Source: Streptomyces sp. RKAG293 (GTDB lineage: Bacteria; Actinomycetota; Actinomycetes; Streptomycetales; Streptomycetaceae). From it: a stretch of DNA of 64,000 nucleotides. Where the stretch lies: positions 2,052,501 through 2,116,500 of the forward strand of contig NZ_JAJOZB010000001.1 of NCBI RefSeq assembly GCF_023701745.1. The letters are read 5' to 3'. Both the position numbers and the translations under genes were made by a program. The notes beneath the pieces are model-generated. The model was not told where the DNA came from and searched no databases. It saw nothing but the letters and a program-made list of their open reading frames with translations. Below are positions 1-8,076 of the stretch, one piece after another; positions within the stretch are counted from its first letter, which is position 1; the number at the start of each line of letters is the position of its first letter.

Positions 1-542
1 ATGACCTCGCCGGGGATGACCTTGCCGTCGGGACGGTGGATCCGGATCTGCTCGTTGGCCACCCGCGCCTGCTGGAACAGATCACCGATCGAGCCGGAGT
101 CGTAGCTCTTGCGGCGCCCGAGGGCACGGTCCGCCGCCTTGCGCAGCAGCGCGCGGGTCGGCGGGAACAGGCACAGCAGCCCGGCCGCGTCGGAGACGAA
201 GCCCGGGATCATCAGCAGCAGACCGCCGAGCATGCCCAGCGCCGCCCCGGTCGGCTCGCTCCCTGACGGAGCGATCCCCGGTGCGCCGGGGGTCCCCGGA
301 GCCCCGGGCTGCATGGAGACCGTCAGGCTGCGCCAGGCGCTGCGCCCGGCCCGCTTCACCGCGAGCGCGCCGAGCACGAACCCGGCCACGAGCAGCAGCA
401 GGACGGTGAGCCCGCTGGTGGCCGAGGCCACCACGGTCAGCAGCCAGATCTCCAGGACCGCCCAGGCCGCCACCACGAGCGGCGCGAAGGTACGGACGCG
501 CGAGCGCCGGGGACGGACGGGGGGCGGGGTGCTGGTAGTCAT
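1..542 (-). CDS. fxsA: FxsA family membrane protein (3' end beyond window)
   Basis: Small cytoplasmic-membrane protein of the FxsA family; in E. coli overproduction relieves phage T7 exclusion by F, but the normal role is unknown. Translating leftward from ATG at 542 gives about 180 residues without a stop, so the C-terminus lies outside the window. Visible are two hydrophobic segments near residues 19-60, a Gly/Pro/Ala insert (PGAPGTPGAPG), then the family-typical block GMLGGLLLMIPGFVSD and a cytoplasmic tail rich in Arg/Lys. It lies 106 bp downstream of ppm1 on the same strand, so it may be the third gene of the lnt-ppm1 unit. Confidence 0.85.
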   Translation of the reverse strand, partial: MTTSTPPPVRPRRSRVRTFAPLVVAAWAVLEIWLLTVVASATSGLTVLLLLVAGFVLGALAVKRAGRSAWRSLTVSMQPGAPGTPGAPGIAPSGSEPTGAALGMLGGLLLMIPGFVSDAAGLLCLFPPTRALLRKAADRALGRRKSYDSGSIGDLFQQARVANEQIRIHRPDGKVIPGEV

Positions 543-648
543 ACGGTCAATTGTGCCTGGGCCCGGATAAAGCCACGATCACCGGCGGACATCGCCGATC
601 ACGCCCGACCGGATCGCACCCCGCCGGAACGCCCCGACCCGACCACCG

Positions 649-1440
649 TCAGCGGGACGAGCGGCCGAAGACCCGGCTCGCCCGGGAGCCCACACCCCAG
701 GCGGTGACCCGCCACAGCGCCTCGACCACGATGTTGCGGCTCATCTTGCTGTCGCCGCGCTCGCGCTCCACGAAGGTGATGGGGACCTCGACGACGTGGA
801 AGCCGGCCTTGACCGTGCGCCAGGCCAGGTCGACCTGGAAGCAGTAGCCGGCCGAGGCCACCTCGTCCATGCCCAGACCCGTCAGGGTCTCCTTGCGGAA
901 GGCCCGGTAGCCGCCGGTGACGTCACGGATGGGCACGTCCAGCAGGATCCGCGAGTACGTGCTGCCGCCGCGCGAGAGGAACTCGCGGGACTTGGGCCAG
1001 TTGACGACCCGGCCGCCGGGGATCCACCGGGAGCCGAGGACCAGGTCCGCGCCCTTGAGGGCGGTCAGCAGCCGGGGCAGCTCCTCAGGCTGGTGCGAGC
1101 CGTCGGCGTCCATCTCGACGAGGACGCCGTAGCCCTGGTCGATGCCCCAGCGGAAGCCAGCCAGGTAGGCGGCGCCGAGGCCTTCCTTGCCCTGCCGGTG
1201 CAGCACATGGACGTGATCGTCACCCGAGGCCAGTTCGTCGGCGAGCTTGCCGGTGCCGTCGGGGCTGTTGTCATCGGCGACCAGGATGTGCGCCCCGGGT
1301 ACCGAGGACCGGACCCGGGCCACGATCGGCTTGATGTTCTCGGCTTCGTTGTAGGTCGGGATGATGACCAGAACCGTGCCGAGCGGACCGAAGTCCCTCC
1401 CCTGGACTCCGTCATGGGAAACCCCACCGCCCTCGTTCAC
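649..1440 (-). CDS. ppm1: Polyprenol-phosphate mannose synthase (GT2)
   Basis: Transfers mannose from GDP-mannose to polyprenol phosphate, giving the lipid-linked donor for protein O-mannosylation and cell-envelope glycans. The 263-residue protein is a GT2 catalytic domain: N-terminal VIIPTYNEAEN nucleotide-binding motif, VADDNSPDGTG, and the metal-binding EMDADGSHQP. No membrane segment follows, as in the free-standing Streptomyces Ppm1; mycobacteria carry it fused to Lnt. I chose GTG at 1440 because its GTGA overlaps the lnt stop by 4 nt, indicating translational coupling; the frame stays open further upstream but only inside lnt. Confidence 0.93.
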   Translation of the reverse strand: MNEGGGVSHDGVQGRDFGPLGTVLVIIPTYNEAENIKPIVARVRSSVPGAHILVADDNSPDGTGKLADELASGDDHVHVLHRQGKEGLGAAYLAGFRWGIDQGYGVLVEMDADGSHQPEELPRLLTALKGADLVLGSRWIPGGRVVNWPKSREFLSRGGSTYSRILLDVPIRDVTGGYRAFRKETLTGLGMDEVASAGYCFQVDLAWRTVKAGFHVVEVPITFVERERGDSKMSRNIVVEALWRVTAWGVGSRASRVFGRSSR

Positions 1441-3137
1441 TGCTGCCCCTTCGATTTTGTGGCTTCGCGCCTGCCGAGCGCGATGGCGACAGCGCAGGAC
1501 AGAATCCCCACCATAGCGAGAGTCCACTCGGGAACCGTACCGACGCGGTCGGCCACGGTGAGCTCGTCGCGCAGCGGGATCCGGGCACTCAGGACATCCT
1601 GGGTGAATTCCTTCGTGCGCTGCTCAATGGTGCCGTCGGGGGCCACCACCGCGCTGATGCCGCTGGTCGCGGCGGTGACGATGGCGCGGCCGTGTTCGAC
1701 GGCCCGCAGCCGCGACATGGCGAGCTGCTGCTCGGGCTGTCCGGTGCGGCCGTACGTCGCGTTGTTGGTCTGGACGATGATCGCGCGCGCCCCGGCCTTC
1801 ACGGTGTCGTGCACGATCTCGTCGTAGGCGACCTCGAAGCAGATGACGTCGCCGAGCGTGGCGGGGCCGATCTTGAGGACGCCGGTGTTCCTGCCCGGGT
1901 AGAAGTCCCGCGGGATCTGGTCGAGCCGGTGGATGACCTTGGTGAGCTCGGTGCGGAAGGGCACGTACTCACCGAACGGCACCGGGTGCTGCTTGGTGTA
2001 CGAGGCGCCGGGCCCGGAGACCGGGTCCCAGACGATGCCCTCGTTCTGCACATGCCGGGCGTCCGGGCCGTCGACCAGCGCGCCGACCAGGACCGGGACA
2101 CCCACCGCCCGCACCGCGCCGGTGATCTTGTCGTACGCCTGCGGGTTGCTGAACGGGTCCAGGTCGGAGGAGTTCTCCGGCCAGATCACCAGATCCGGCT
2201 TGGGCGTGCGCTTCTCCCTGATGTCCTTCGCCAGCTTGAGGGTGGCCGCGACATGGTTGTCCAGGATCTGCATCGGCCGGCCGAGGAAGTGCATCCCGGG
2301 CTGCTGGACGTTGCCCTGCACGATGGCCACCTTGACGAAGTCGGTGGCGTTCGTGGGCACCGGTACCGCGTAGCCGGCGGCGAGCAGGGCGGCCGCGAGC
2401 GCGGCGGTCCCGGCGACGGGCAGCAGCGTCCGGGCGGTGCGCGCGGTCCCGGCGGCGCGCAGCCGCAGGGCGGCGAGCACGGCCGCGGCCAGCAGCGTGC
2501 CGGTCAGCGCGACGGCGAAGGTCACCAGCGGGGCACCGCCGAGGGCCGCCAGCGGCGTGAAGGACGAGCCGGTGTTGGCGAACGCCAGGCGGCCCCAGGG
2601 GAAGCCGCCGAAGGGCAGCCGGTCCCGGGCCAGTTCCTCGGCCACCCACAGGCAGCCGCCCCACAGCGGCCAGCCCGGCAGCCGGGAGGTGATCGCCAGG
2701 CCGGCCCCGAGCGCGGCGATGAAGAGCGCCTCCAGCACGGACAGCCCGAAGACCGCGTCGTAGCCGACGACCCGCAGCCACAGCAGCAGCCACAGGAAGA
2801 ACGGCAGCGCGAAGGCGAAGCCGAGCCAGGCGCCCTGCCGGGCGGTCCTGCCCCGGGTGAGGACGGACAGCCCGGCGACCGCGACGATCGACAGCGGCCA
2901 CACGTCGTAGGGCGGGAACGCGGCGGCGAGCGCCAGTCCGCAGAGCGCGGCGGCGGCGCTGCGCGGGGCGGCGCGGCGGGCGGCCCGCGCGGCACGGCGG
3001 CGCCGGCCGGGCCGCGCGGGCCCGGGCTGGGCCACGTCCGGACCGGCGGCCGGGTCCACGACCGCGTCCTTGGCTGGATCCGCGGCCGGTTCTGCGGCTG
3101 GATCCACGGCCGGGGCGGTGTCGGGTCGCGGGCGCAC
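1437..3137 (-). CDS. lnt: Apolipoprotein N-acyltransferase
   Basis: N-acylates the terminal cysteine of lipoproteins at the outer face of the membrane. Residues about 50-250 hold 6-7 hydrophobic segments; residues about 265-510 form the carbon-nitrogen hydrolase domain with the Glu-Lys-Cys triad visible as WPENSS, SYTKQHPVPFGEY and VICFEVAYDE; a final TM segment precedes a basic tail. The frame is open to 3602, but the first 150 codons there are Arg/Pro-rich and unlike the family; GTG at 3137 has AGGAAGG seven bases upstream and gives 566 residues. The N-terminus is a low-complexity Asp-Pro-Ala stretch. First gene of a unit with ppm1. Confidence 0.9.
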   Translation of the reverse strand: MRPRPDTAPAVDPAAEPAADPAKDAVVDPAAGPDVAQPGPARPGRRRRAARAARRAAPRSAAAALCGLALAAAFPPYDVWPLSIVAVAGLSVLTRGRTARQGAWLGFAFALPFFLWLLLWLRVVGYDAVFGLSVLEALFIAALGAGLAITSRLPGWPLWGGCLWVAEELARDRLPFGGFPWGRLAFANTGSSFTPLAALGGAPLVTFAVALTGTLLAAAVLAALRLRAAGTARTARTLLPVAGTAALAAALLAAGYAVPVPTNATDFVKVAIVQGNVQQPGMHFLGRPMQILDNHVAATLKLAKDIREKRTPKPDLVIWPENSSDLDPFSNPQAYDKITGAVRAVGVPVLVGALVDGPDARHVQNEGIVWDPVSGPGASYTKQHPVPFGEYVPFRTELTKVIHRLDQIPRDFYPGRNTGVLKIGPATLGDVICFEVAYDEIVHDTVKAGARAIIVQTNNATYGRTGQPEQQLAMSRLRAVEHGRAIVTAATSGISAVVAPDGTIEQRTKEFTQDVLSARIPLRDELTVADRVGTVPEWTLAMVGILSCAVAIALGRREATKSKGQQ

Positions 3138-3712
3138 GTCGCGGCCTTCCTGCAGGTGGTGAGCTGGTGCAGTGACGGTACAACGTGTTCGCGCCGGTGC
3201 GGGTCGCGGGTGTGCAAAGGCTCGGGCGCGGGAACGCGGGCGGGCGGGCACGGCGCGGGGGCACGGCAGGGGGCGTGGCAGTGCGGGAGCGCCCGCTACG
3301 GAACGGGCCCGGAACGCCCTTCGGGCCGACCTGGGACCCGCTGGCTGCGAGTCGGCGCCAAGGCCGTTGTCTACTGGGCGTCCGGGCCCTTCCCGGGTCA
3401 CACCTGCCGTCCGGCGGCACTCGCCGTGAAGCGAGCCGCTTTCCGTGCCGCTGACGCTGGACCTGGCTGCCAGTGGCGGCGTGCACGTGCGGCGCGACAC
3501 CCCATGGCCCAGCGGCGGTCGACGGATTCGCGGAGGGTCCCCGGTCCGACGTCCTGTGGTGGACTCGGCCGAACCTACTCGCCCTCGACCGTTGGCTGTC
3601 AACAGCCACTTGACCTGCGATGATCCTTCAAATCAGCAGGTCAGTGCGGGGCCCGGCGAGTCGGCGCGACAGGCCGAGGGCACACCGTTCGGCCGCATGT
3701 GGCCGCCAAGGG
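3138..3712. other. 575-bp gene-free interval with two stem-loops
   Basis: No reading frame here has the look of a real protein; open frames on both strands are Arg/Pro/Gly-rich shadows. The stretch holds the lnt 5' region and, at 3594-3643, two consecutive inverted repeats (listed separately) just past the 3' end of the leftward amidohydrolase gene. Confidence 0.6.
3594..3643 (-). terminator. Paired inverted repeats downstream of amidohydrolase
   Basis: First repeat: GGCTG at 3594-3598 and CAGCC at 3603-3607 around a TCAA loop. Second: TGACCTGC at 3611-3618 pairs with GCAGGTCA at 3636-3643, and inside it TGAT pairs with ATCA, giving a 12-bp stem with a 2-nt bulge and a 7-nt loop. The position, 70-120 nt beyond the stop of the leftward gene ending at 3713, fits a terminator, but the AT content of the inner stem is unusual for this genome and it could be an operator or an RNA element instead. 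Confidence 0.4.
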
Positions 3713-5341
3713 TCACTCGTTCGGCCGTGCGTAGACCGTGCGACCGGACACGACGGTACGCAGCGCGACCGGAAGGGCACGGTCCGGCGCCACGTCCGGC
3801 AGGCCCGGGGTGCCCGAACGCGGGTCGGTGGACCAGTTGGCGACCCGCTCGTCAGGGGCCTGCACCACCAGTTCGCCACCGCGCCAGAGCACGTAGTCGG
3901 CGGGCGCGCCCGGCATCAGGACGCCGGTGTCGTCCCGGCCGACCGCGCGCCAGCCGCCCCGGGTGTGGGCGTTGAAGGCGGCGCGGGCCGAGATGCGGTG
4001 CCCGGGGGTGCGGTGGAACGCGGCGGCGCGCACGGCGCCCCACGGGTCGAGCGGGGTGACGGGGCTGTCGGAGCCGAGGACGAGCGGCACGCCGGCCCGC
4101 ACCATCGCCGCGTAGGAGTTGAGCGTCCGGGCCCGTTCGGCGCCGAGCCGCTCCGCGTACATGCCCTCCTCGCCGCCCCAGGCCGCGTCGAAGGCCGGCT
4201 GCACCGAGGCGATCAGCCCCAGTTCGGCGAAGCCGGTGATCGCGTCGGGCGTCATCATCTCGGCGTGCTCGACCCGGTGCCGCAGCGCCCGGATCCGGTC
4301 GGCGCCGACGCGTTCGGCGGCGGCCCGTACGCCGGCCACGACGGAGGAGACGGCGGCGTCCCCGATGGCGTGGAAGCCCGCCTGGACGCCGGCCTCGGTG
4401 CAGGTGGCGACGTGGGCGGCGATGGTGTCGGTGTCGATGAAGGAGACGCCGTCGTGCGGGGCGTCGGCGTAGGGCGCGTGCAGGCAGGCGGTGCGGGAGC
4501 CGAGGGATCCGTCGACGAACAGGTCGCCGCCCGCGCCGACGGCGCCCAGGTCGCGGATCCGGTCGAGCCCCGAGGCGTCCTTCACGGCCTCCGCCCAGTA
4601 CCCGAAGACCCGGGGACCGGATTCCGCCGCGGCGAGCGCCAGCAGGCCGGTGAGGTCGTCCTCGGAGGAGATGTCGGGGCCGGCGCACTCGTGCACCGCG
4701 CTGATGCCCAGCGAGGCGGCGTGCCGCAGTGCGGCGCGCTGCGCCGCGAGCCGCTGGGCGGGGGTGACGGCGGCGTGCGCGGCGCGGCGTACGGCGTGGT
4801 GCGCGTCGCTGGTGAGCGGGCCCTCCGGGTGGTACCCCGGCAGGTCGCGCACCCCGGGGACGAGGTCGAGCAGCGCGGTGGTGACGACGGCGGAGTGCAC
4901 GTCGACCCGGGTCAGATAGAGCGGCCGGCCGCCGACCGCCTCGTCCAGCTCCTGGCGGGACGGGGTCCGCCGCTCGGGCCAGCGCGACTCGTCCCAGCCG
5001 TGGCCGAGCAGCACCCGGTCGCCGGGACGGTCGCGGGAGAAAGCGGCGGTGCGGGCGAGCGCGTCGGCGAGGGAGCCGGCGGCGGTGAGGTCGAGGCCGG
5101 TGAGCGCCAGTCCGGTCGCGGTGGTGTGGACGTGCGCGTCGGTGAACGCGGGGGTGACGAGCGCGCCGTCGAGGTGGACCACTTCGTCGACGCCGTCCAC
5201 GAAGGAGTCGGCGGCGCCCTCGGATCCCACCCAGGCGACGGTGCCGCCCTCCACGACCATGGCCGTGGCGAAGGGGTCGGCGGGGCTGTAGACGGTTCCG
5301 CCGCGCAGCAGCACGGTGGTGGAAGGGGTGCGCTCGTTCAT
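3713..5341 (-). CDS. Metal-dependent amidohydrolase (YtcJ-type)
   Basis: Predicted cytoplasmic hydrolase of the amidohydrolase-3 family, whose members hydrolyse cyclic or N-acyl amides; the substrate cannot be read from the sequence. The 542-residue protein starts with the small beta-sandwich, then the metal-binding DAHVHTT at about residue 68, HAIGDAA, the HRVEH histidines, and the C-terminal LGSDSPVTPLDPWGAV aspartate motif. Length is normal. It lies 30 bp after an Lrp-type regulator gene on the same strand, so the two probably form an operon, suggesting control by an amino-acid-like effector (inference). Confidence 0.85.
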   Translation of the reverse strand: MNERTPSTTVLLRGGTVYSPADPFATAMVVEGGTVAWVGSEGAADSFVDGVDEVVHLDGALVTPAFTDAHVHTTATGLALTGLDLTAAGSLADALARTAAFSRDRPGDRVLLGHGWDESRWPERRTPSRQELDEAVGGRPLYLTRVDVHSAVVTTALLDLVPGVRDLPGYHPEGPLTSDAHHAVRRAAHAAVTPAQRLAAQRAALRHAASLGISAVHECAGPDISSEDDLTGLLALAAAESGPRVFGYWAEAVKDASGLDRIRDLGAVGAGGDLFVDGSLGSRTACLHAPYADAPHDGVSFIDTDTIAAHVATCTEAGVQAGFHAIGDAAVSSVVAGVRAAAERVGADRIRALRHRVEHAEMMTPDAITGFAELGLIASVQPAFDAAWGGEEGMYAERLGAERARTLNSYAAMVRAGVPLVLGSDSPVTPLDPWGAVRAAAFHRTPGHRISARAAFNAHTRGGWRAVGRDDTGVLMPGAPADYVLWRGGELVVQAPDERVANWSTDPRSGTPGLPDVAPDRALPVALRTVVSGRTVYARPNE

Positions 5342-5371
5342 GAGGGACAGTCTCTCCCCTGCCCGGAGCGC

Positions 5372-5812
5372 TCAGATGCGCGGGGGCCTGGCCTCGTACG
5401 GAGTGGACAGCACGACGGTGGTGCGGGTGGAGACCCCGGCCAGGGTGCGGATCCGGGCGAGCAGGTGCTCCAGCTCGCCGGGGGTCGCGACGCGGACCTT
5501 GAGGATGTAGTTCTCCTCCCCCGCGACGCTGTGGCAGGCCTCGATCTCCGGTACCTCGGCGAGGCGCTCCGCGATGTCGTCCGGCGCGCTCGGGTCGAAC
5601 GGTTTGATCGAGATGAACGCCGTCAGGGAGAGTCCGACCGCTTCGGCGTCGACGATCGCGGCGTAGCCGCGGATCACCCCGCGCTGCTCCAGCCGGCGCA
5701 CCCGCTGGTGCACCGCCGAGGTGGACAGGCCGGTGGCCTTGCCCAGGTCGGTGTAGCTCATCCGCCCATCGGCGACGAGAAGTTCCACGATCTGTTGATC
5801 CAGCTCCTCCAC
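5372..5812 (-). CDS. Lrp/AsnC family transcriptional regulator
   Basis: DNA-binding regulator that senses amino acids or related small molecules. The 146-residue protein has an N-terminal winged helix-turn-helix (MSYTDLGKATGLSTSAVHQRVRRL) and a C-terminal RAM effector domain ending in RTTVVLSTPYEARPP. GTG at 5812 was chosen because VEELDQQIVE is where Lrp proteins normally begin; the frame runs on to 5932, but those extra residues are Pro/Arg-rich, and the ribosome-binding site is weak. It precedes the amidohydrolase gene by 30 bp and is divergent from the Cys-rich small protein at 6062. Confidence 0.88.
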   Translation of the reverse strand: MEELDQQIVELLVADGRMSYTDLGKATGLSTSAVHQRVRRLEQRGVIRGYAAIVDAEAVGLSLTAFISIKPFDPSAPDDIAERLAEVPEIEACHSVAGEENYILKVRVATPGELEHLLARIRTLAGVSTRTTVVLSTPYEARPPRI

Positions 5813-6061
5813 GGCGGTCAACTTACTGCCCCGGAGGGCCTCCGGCACAGCGGGCAGGGGGCACGCCGGGGCGGGAGGGCGTTCTCCCGGCGCGCGCACG
5901 CCCGGAACGGCACCAGATGTGACGAAGGCCACACCGGATGCACCCCATGGTGGCGGCCGCCACGGTTATCGGGCGCGCCGGGCGGGAAGTGCTCGCTATG
6001 GCCGTGGCCGTCGTGCCCGGCGGGCCCGTCGAACGGGCGTTCATCCAAGGGGGATCCCACT

Positions 6062-6493
6062 ATGCGCACCCATGTGCGGCCCAGCCGCAGCGAACGTACG
6101 CAGCCCGTACTCGAGGAGGACGACGAACGCGCCCAGGCGCTCGAAGCCGCCGCGCTGGACGCCGAGGAGGCGTTCGACGACGAGGTCTACGACATCCTGC
6201 GGGTGCACTGCCCGGACTGCGCGCGGCCGATCGCGCTGTTCGAGGGCGAGGAGGTGCTGCCGGAGCACGCGCTGTGCCCCACGCCGTGGAATCCGTTCGG
6301 CCTCACCGTCTGTGCCGGTTCCGGGCGCGCGTTGCGGGACGCGCAGCAGGTGGACTGCATGGAGTACACCGGCGAGGATCTCGCCACCCTGCTGACACTG
6401 CCGGCCGGACTCGACTGGCGCACCCAGCCGTTCTCGCACGCGTACGGCCCTGAGTCCCGTCCGGTACGGGTGCCGCGCCAGCGCGCGGCCTGA
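6062..6493 (+). CDS. Hypothetical zinc-ribbon-like protein
   Basis: I do not recognise a named family. The 143-residue protein starts at ATG 6062 behind a clear AGGGGGA ribosome-binding site. Residues 1-45 are highly acidic (EEDDERAQALEAAALDAEEAFDDE). The middle contains CPDC at residues 50-53, then Cys72, Cys84 and Cys99, a spacing that could bind a zinc ion. No signal peptide or membrane segment is seen. It is divergent from the Lrp gene and convergent with the acyl-CoA dehydrogenase gene, with a strong hairpin between their ends. Confidence 0.75.
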   Translation: MRTHVRPSRSERTQPVLEEDDERAQALEAAALDAEEAFDDEVYDILRVHCPDCARPIALFEGEEVLPEHALCPTPWNPFGLTVCAGSGRALRDAQQVDCMEYTGEDLATLLTLPAGLDWRTQPFSHAYGPESRPVRVPRQRAA

Positions 6494-6516
6494 ACCCGGC
6501 GGCGACCGCCCGCGAT

Positions 6517-6551
6517 GCCGGTGCCGCGTCCCCGGGGGGCGCGGCACCGGC
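6517..6551. terminator. Bidirectional terminator hairpin
   Basis: A perfect 12-bp stem (6517-6528 with 6540-6551) around an 11-nt loop lies between the convergent ends of the gene ending at 6493 and the acyl-CoA dehydrogenase ending at 6596. There is no T-run, as is common for actinomycete terminators. Confidence 0.75.
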
Positions 6552-6595
6552 GTGGCGTCACGGCTCGCCCAGGGGACCAGGGCTCGTTCGCCGGA

Positions 6596-7771
6596 CTACG
6601 GCTTGCTCTCCGGTCCGGCGAGGTGCCGGGCGATGACCATGCGCTGGATCTGGTTGGTGCCCTCGACGATCTGCAGCACCTTGGCCTCGCGCATGTACCG
6701 CTCGACGGGGAAGTCCACCGTGTAGCCGTAGCCGCCCAGGAGTTGCACGGCGTCGGTGGTCACCTGCATCGCGGCGTCCGTGCAGAAGAGCTTGGCCATG
6801 GCCGCCTGCCGCGAGAAGTCCCGGCCGGCGTCGCGCAGCCGGGCCGCGGCGAGGTAGAGCGCCCGGCCGGCCTCGATCTTGGTGGCCATGTCGGCGAGCA
6901 TGAAGCGCAGCCCCTGGAAGTCCACGAGCGGACGGCCGAACTGCTTGCGGGCCAGCGTGTAGGCCAGCGCCTCGTCGAGGGCGCCCTGGGCGACGCCGAC
7001 GGCGCAGGCCGCGATGCCGAGCCGGCCCGAGTCGAGCGCGGACAGCGCGATGGAGAAGCCCTGGCCCTCCTCGCCGACCCGCCGGCTGTCCGGGACGGTC
7101 ACACCGTCGAAGTGGACCTGCGCGGTGGGCGAGCCCTTCATGCCCATCTTCCGCTCGGGCTGGGCTGCGGTCAGCCCCGGTGAGTCCGCGGGGACCAGGA
7201 ACGCGGTGATGCCGCGCGGGCCTTCGGCACCGCTGCGGGCCAGCACCGTGTAGAAGTCGGCGACACCGCCGTGGGTGATCCACGCCTTGGTGCCGTCGAT
7301 GGTCCAGTCGCCCTCGGCGAGGACCGCGCGGGTGTTCAGGGACGCGGCGTCGGAGCCCGCTGCGGGCTCGGAGAGGCAGTACGCGCCGAGGAGCGCGCCG
7401 CCGAGCATGGCGGGCAGGTGCTCGGCACGCTGCTCCTTGGTGCCGAAGTGCGCCACCGCGTGGCAGGCGAGGGTGTGGACACTCACTCCGAGGCCGACGG
7501 TGAGCCGGGCGGCCGCCAGCTCCTCCAGGACCTGCAGGTAGACCTCGTAGGGCTGTCCCCCGCCGCCGTACTCCTCCGGATACGGGAGGCCGAGCAGCCC
7601 CGCCTCGCCGATGAGGGCGAACGTGTCCCGCGGGAAGTGCCCGGTGTCCTCCTCCTCGGCGGCCCGGGGCAGGATCTCCCGCTGGGCCAGCTCGCGGGTG
7701 AGGGCGAGCAGGTCTCGGGCCTCCTCGGTGGGCAAGTGGCGGTCTACCGGCTGCGGGCCGTTGTGAGGCAT
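6596..7771 (-). CDS. Acyl-CoA dehydrogenase
   Basis: FAD enzyme that oxidises an acyl-CoA to the enoyl-CoA, in fatty acid or branched amino acid breakdown. The 391-residue protein has the normal family length: N-terminal helical domain with GLPYPEEYGG, middle beta domain with YCLSEPAAGSDAAS and WITHGG, and C-terminal domain with QFGRPLVDFQ, the conserved QLLGGYGY, and the catalytic-Glu segment IVEGTNQIQR. ATG at 7771 has GGGAGGAG ten bases upstream; the open frame beyond it is a shadow of the upstream permease. Substrate chain length cannot be told. Confidence 0.93.
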   Translation of the reverse strand: MPHNGPQPVDRHLPTEEARDLLALTRELAQREILPRAAEEEDTGHFPRDTFALIGEAGLLGLPYPEEYGGGGQPYEVYLQVLEELAAARLTVGLGVSVHTLACHAVAHFGTKEQRAEHLPAMLGGALLGAYCLSEPAAGSDAASLNTRAVLAEGDWTIDGTKAWITHGGVADFYTVLARSGAEGPRGITAFLVPADSPGLTAAQPERKMGMKGSPTAQVHFDGVTVPDSRRVGEEGQGFSIALSALDSGRLGIAACAVGVAQGALDEALAYTLARKQFGRPLVDFQGLRFMLADMATKIEAGRALYLAAARLRDAGRDFSRQAAMAKLFCTDAAMQVTTDAVQLLGGYGYTVDFPVERYMREAKVLQIVEGTNQIQRMVIARHLAGPESKP

Positions 7772-7923
7772 GGCGGCGCGCTCCTCCCTGTCAGGCGCGG
7801 CGGCGACCGCCCAGGGTGTGGCGGTGCCGTACGTCTTGCGATGCCCAGGTGCCGATCGTCTCCCGCCGGGTCTCGGCGCGGCTTGATCAGCGGCTGTGGC
7901 GCGATGGAGTATGCCCGATCGGG

Positions 7924-7942
7924 CGCCCCGCGTCACGGGGCG
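7924..7942 (-). terminator. Stem-loop after SLC13-type permease gene
   Basis: CGCCCCG at 7924-7930 pairs perfectly with CGGGGCG at 7936-7942 around a five-base loop. It lies about 135 bp beyond the stop of the leftward permease gene and upstream of the acyl-CoA dehydrogenase start, within a 305-bp interval (7772-8076) that otherwise shows no gene. Confidence 0.4.
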
Positions 7943-8076
7943 AGGCCCGGTACCGGTACAGATCAGGGGTCTCCAGGGGCGGCGGCCCGGACTGAGGCGC
8001 GTCCCAGGAGCCGTCTCAGGGGCCGGCCGTCCCAGGGGTCGCCCCGGAAGCCCCGCCGGACGGCTGTGAGGCCCCG

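Noticed and set aside
3174..3176. Start of lnt at the valine of CTVTAPAHH
   Set aside because: The codon is GTC, not a start; GTG 3137 has a good ribosome-binding site.
1692..3623. Very long plus-strand open frame opposite lnt
   Set aside because: Antisense shadow of a GC-saturated gene: Arg/Gly/Gln-rich, no domain, and the minus-strand product is a clear Lnt.
3620..6061. Plus-strand open frame opposite the amidohydrolase and Lrp genes, in frame with the gene at 6062
   Set aside because: Composition is Gly/Val/Arg-rich without domains; only the part from ATG 6062 has its own ribosome-binding site and protein-like sequence.
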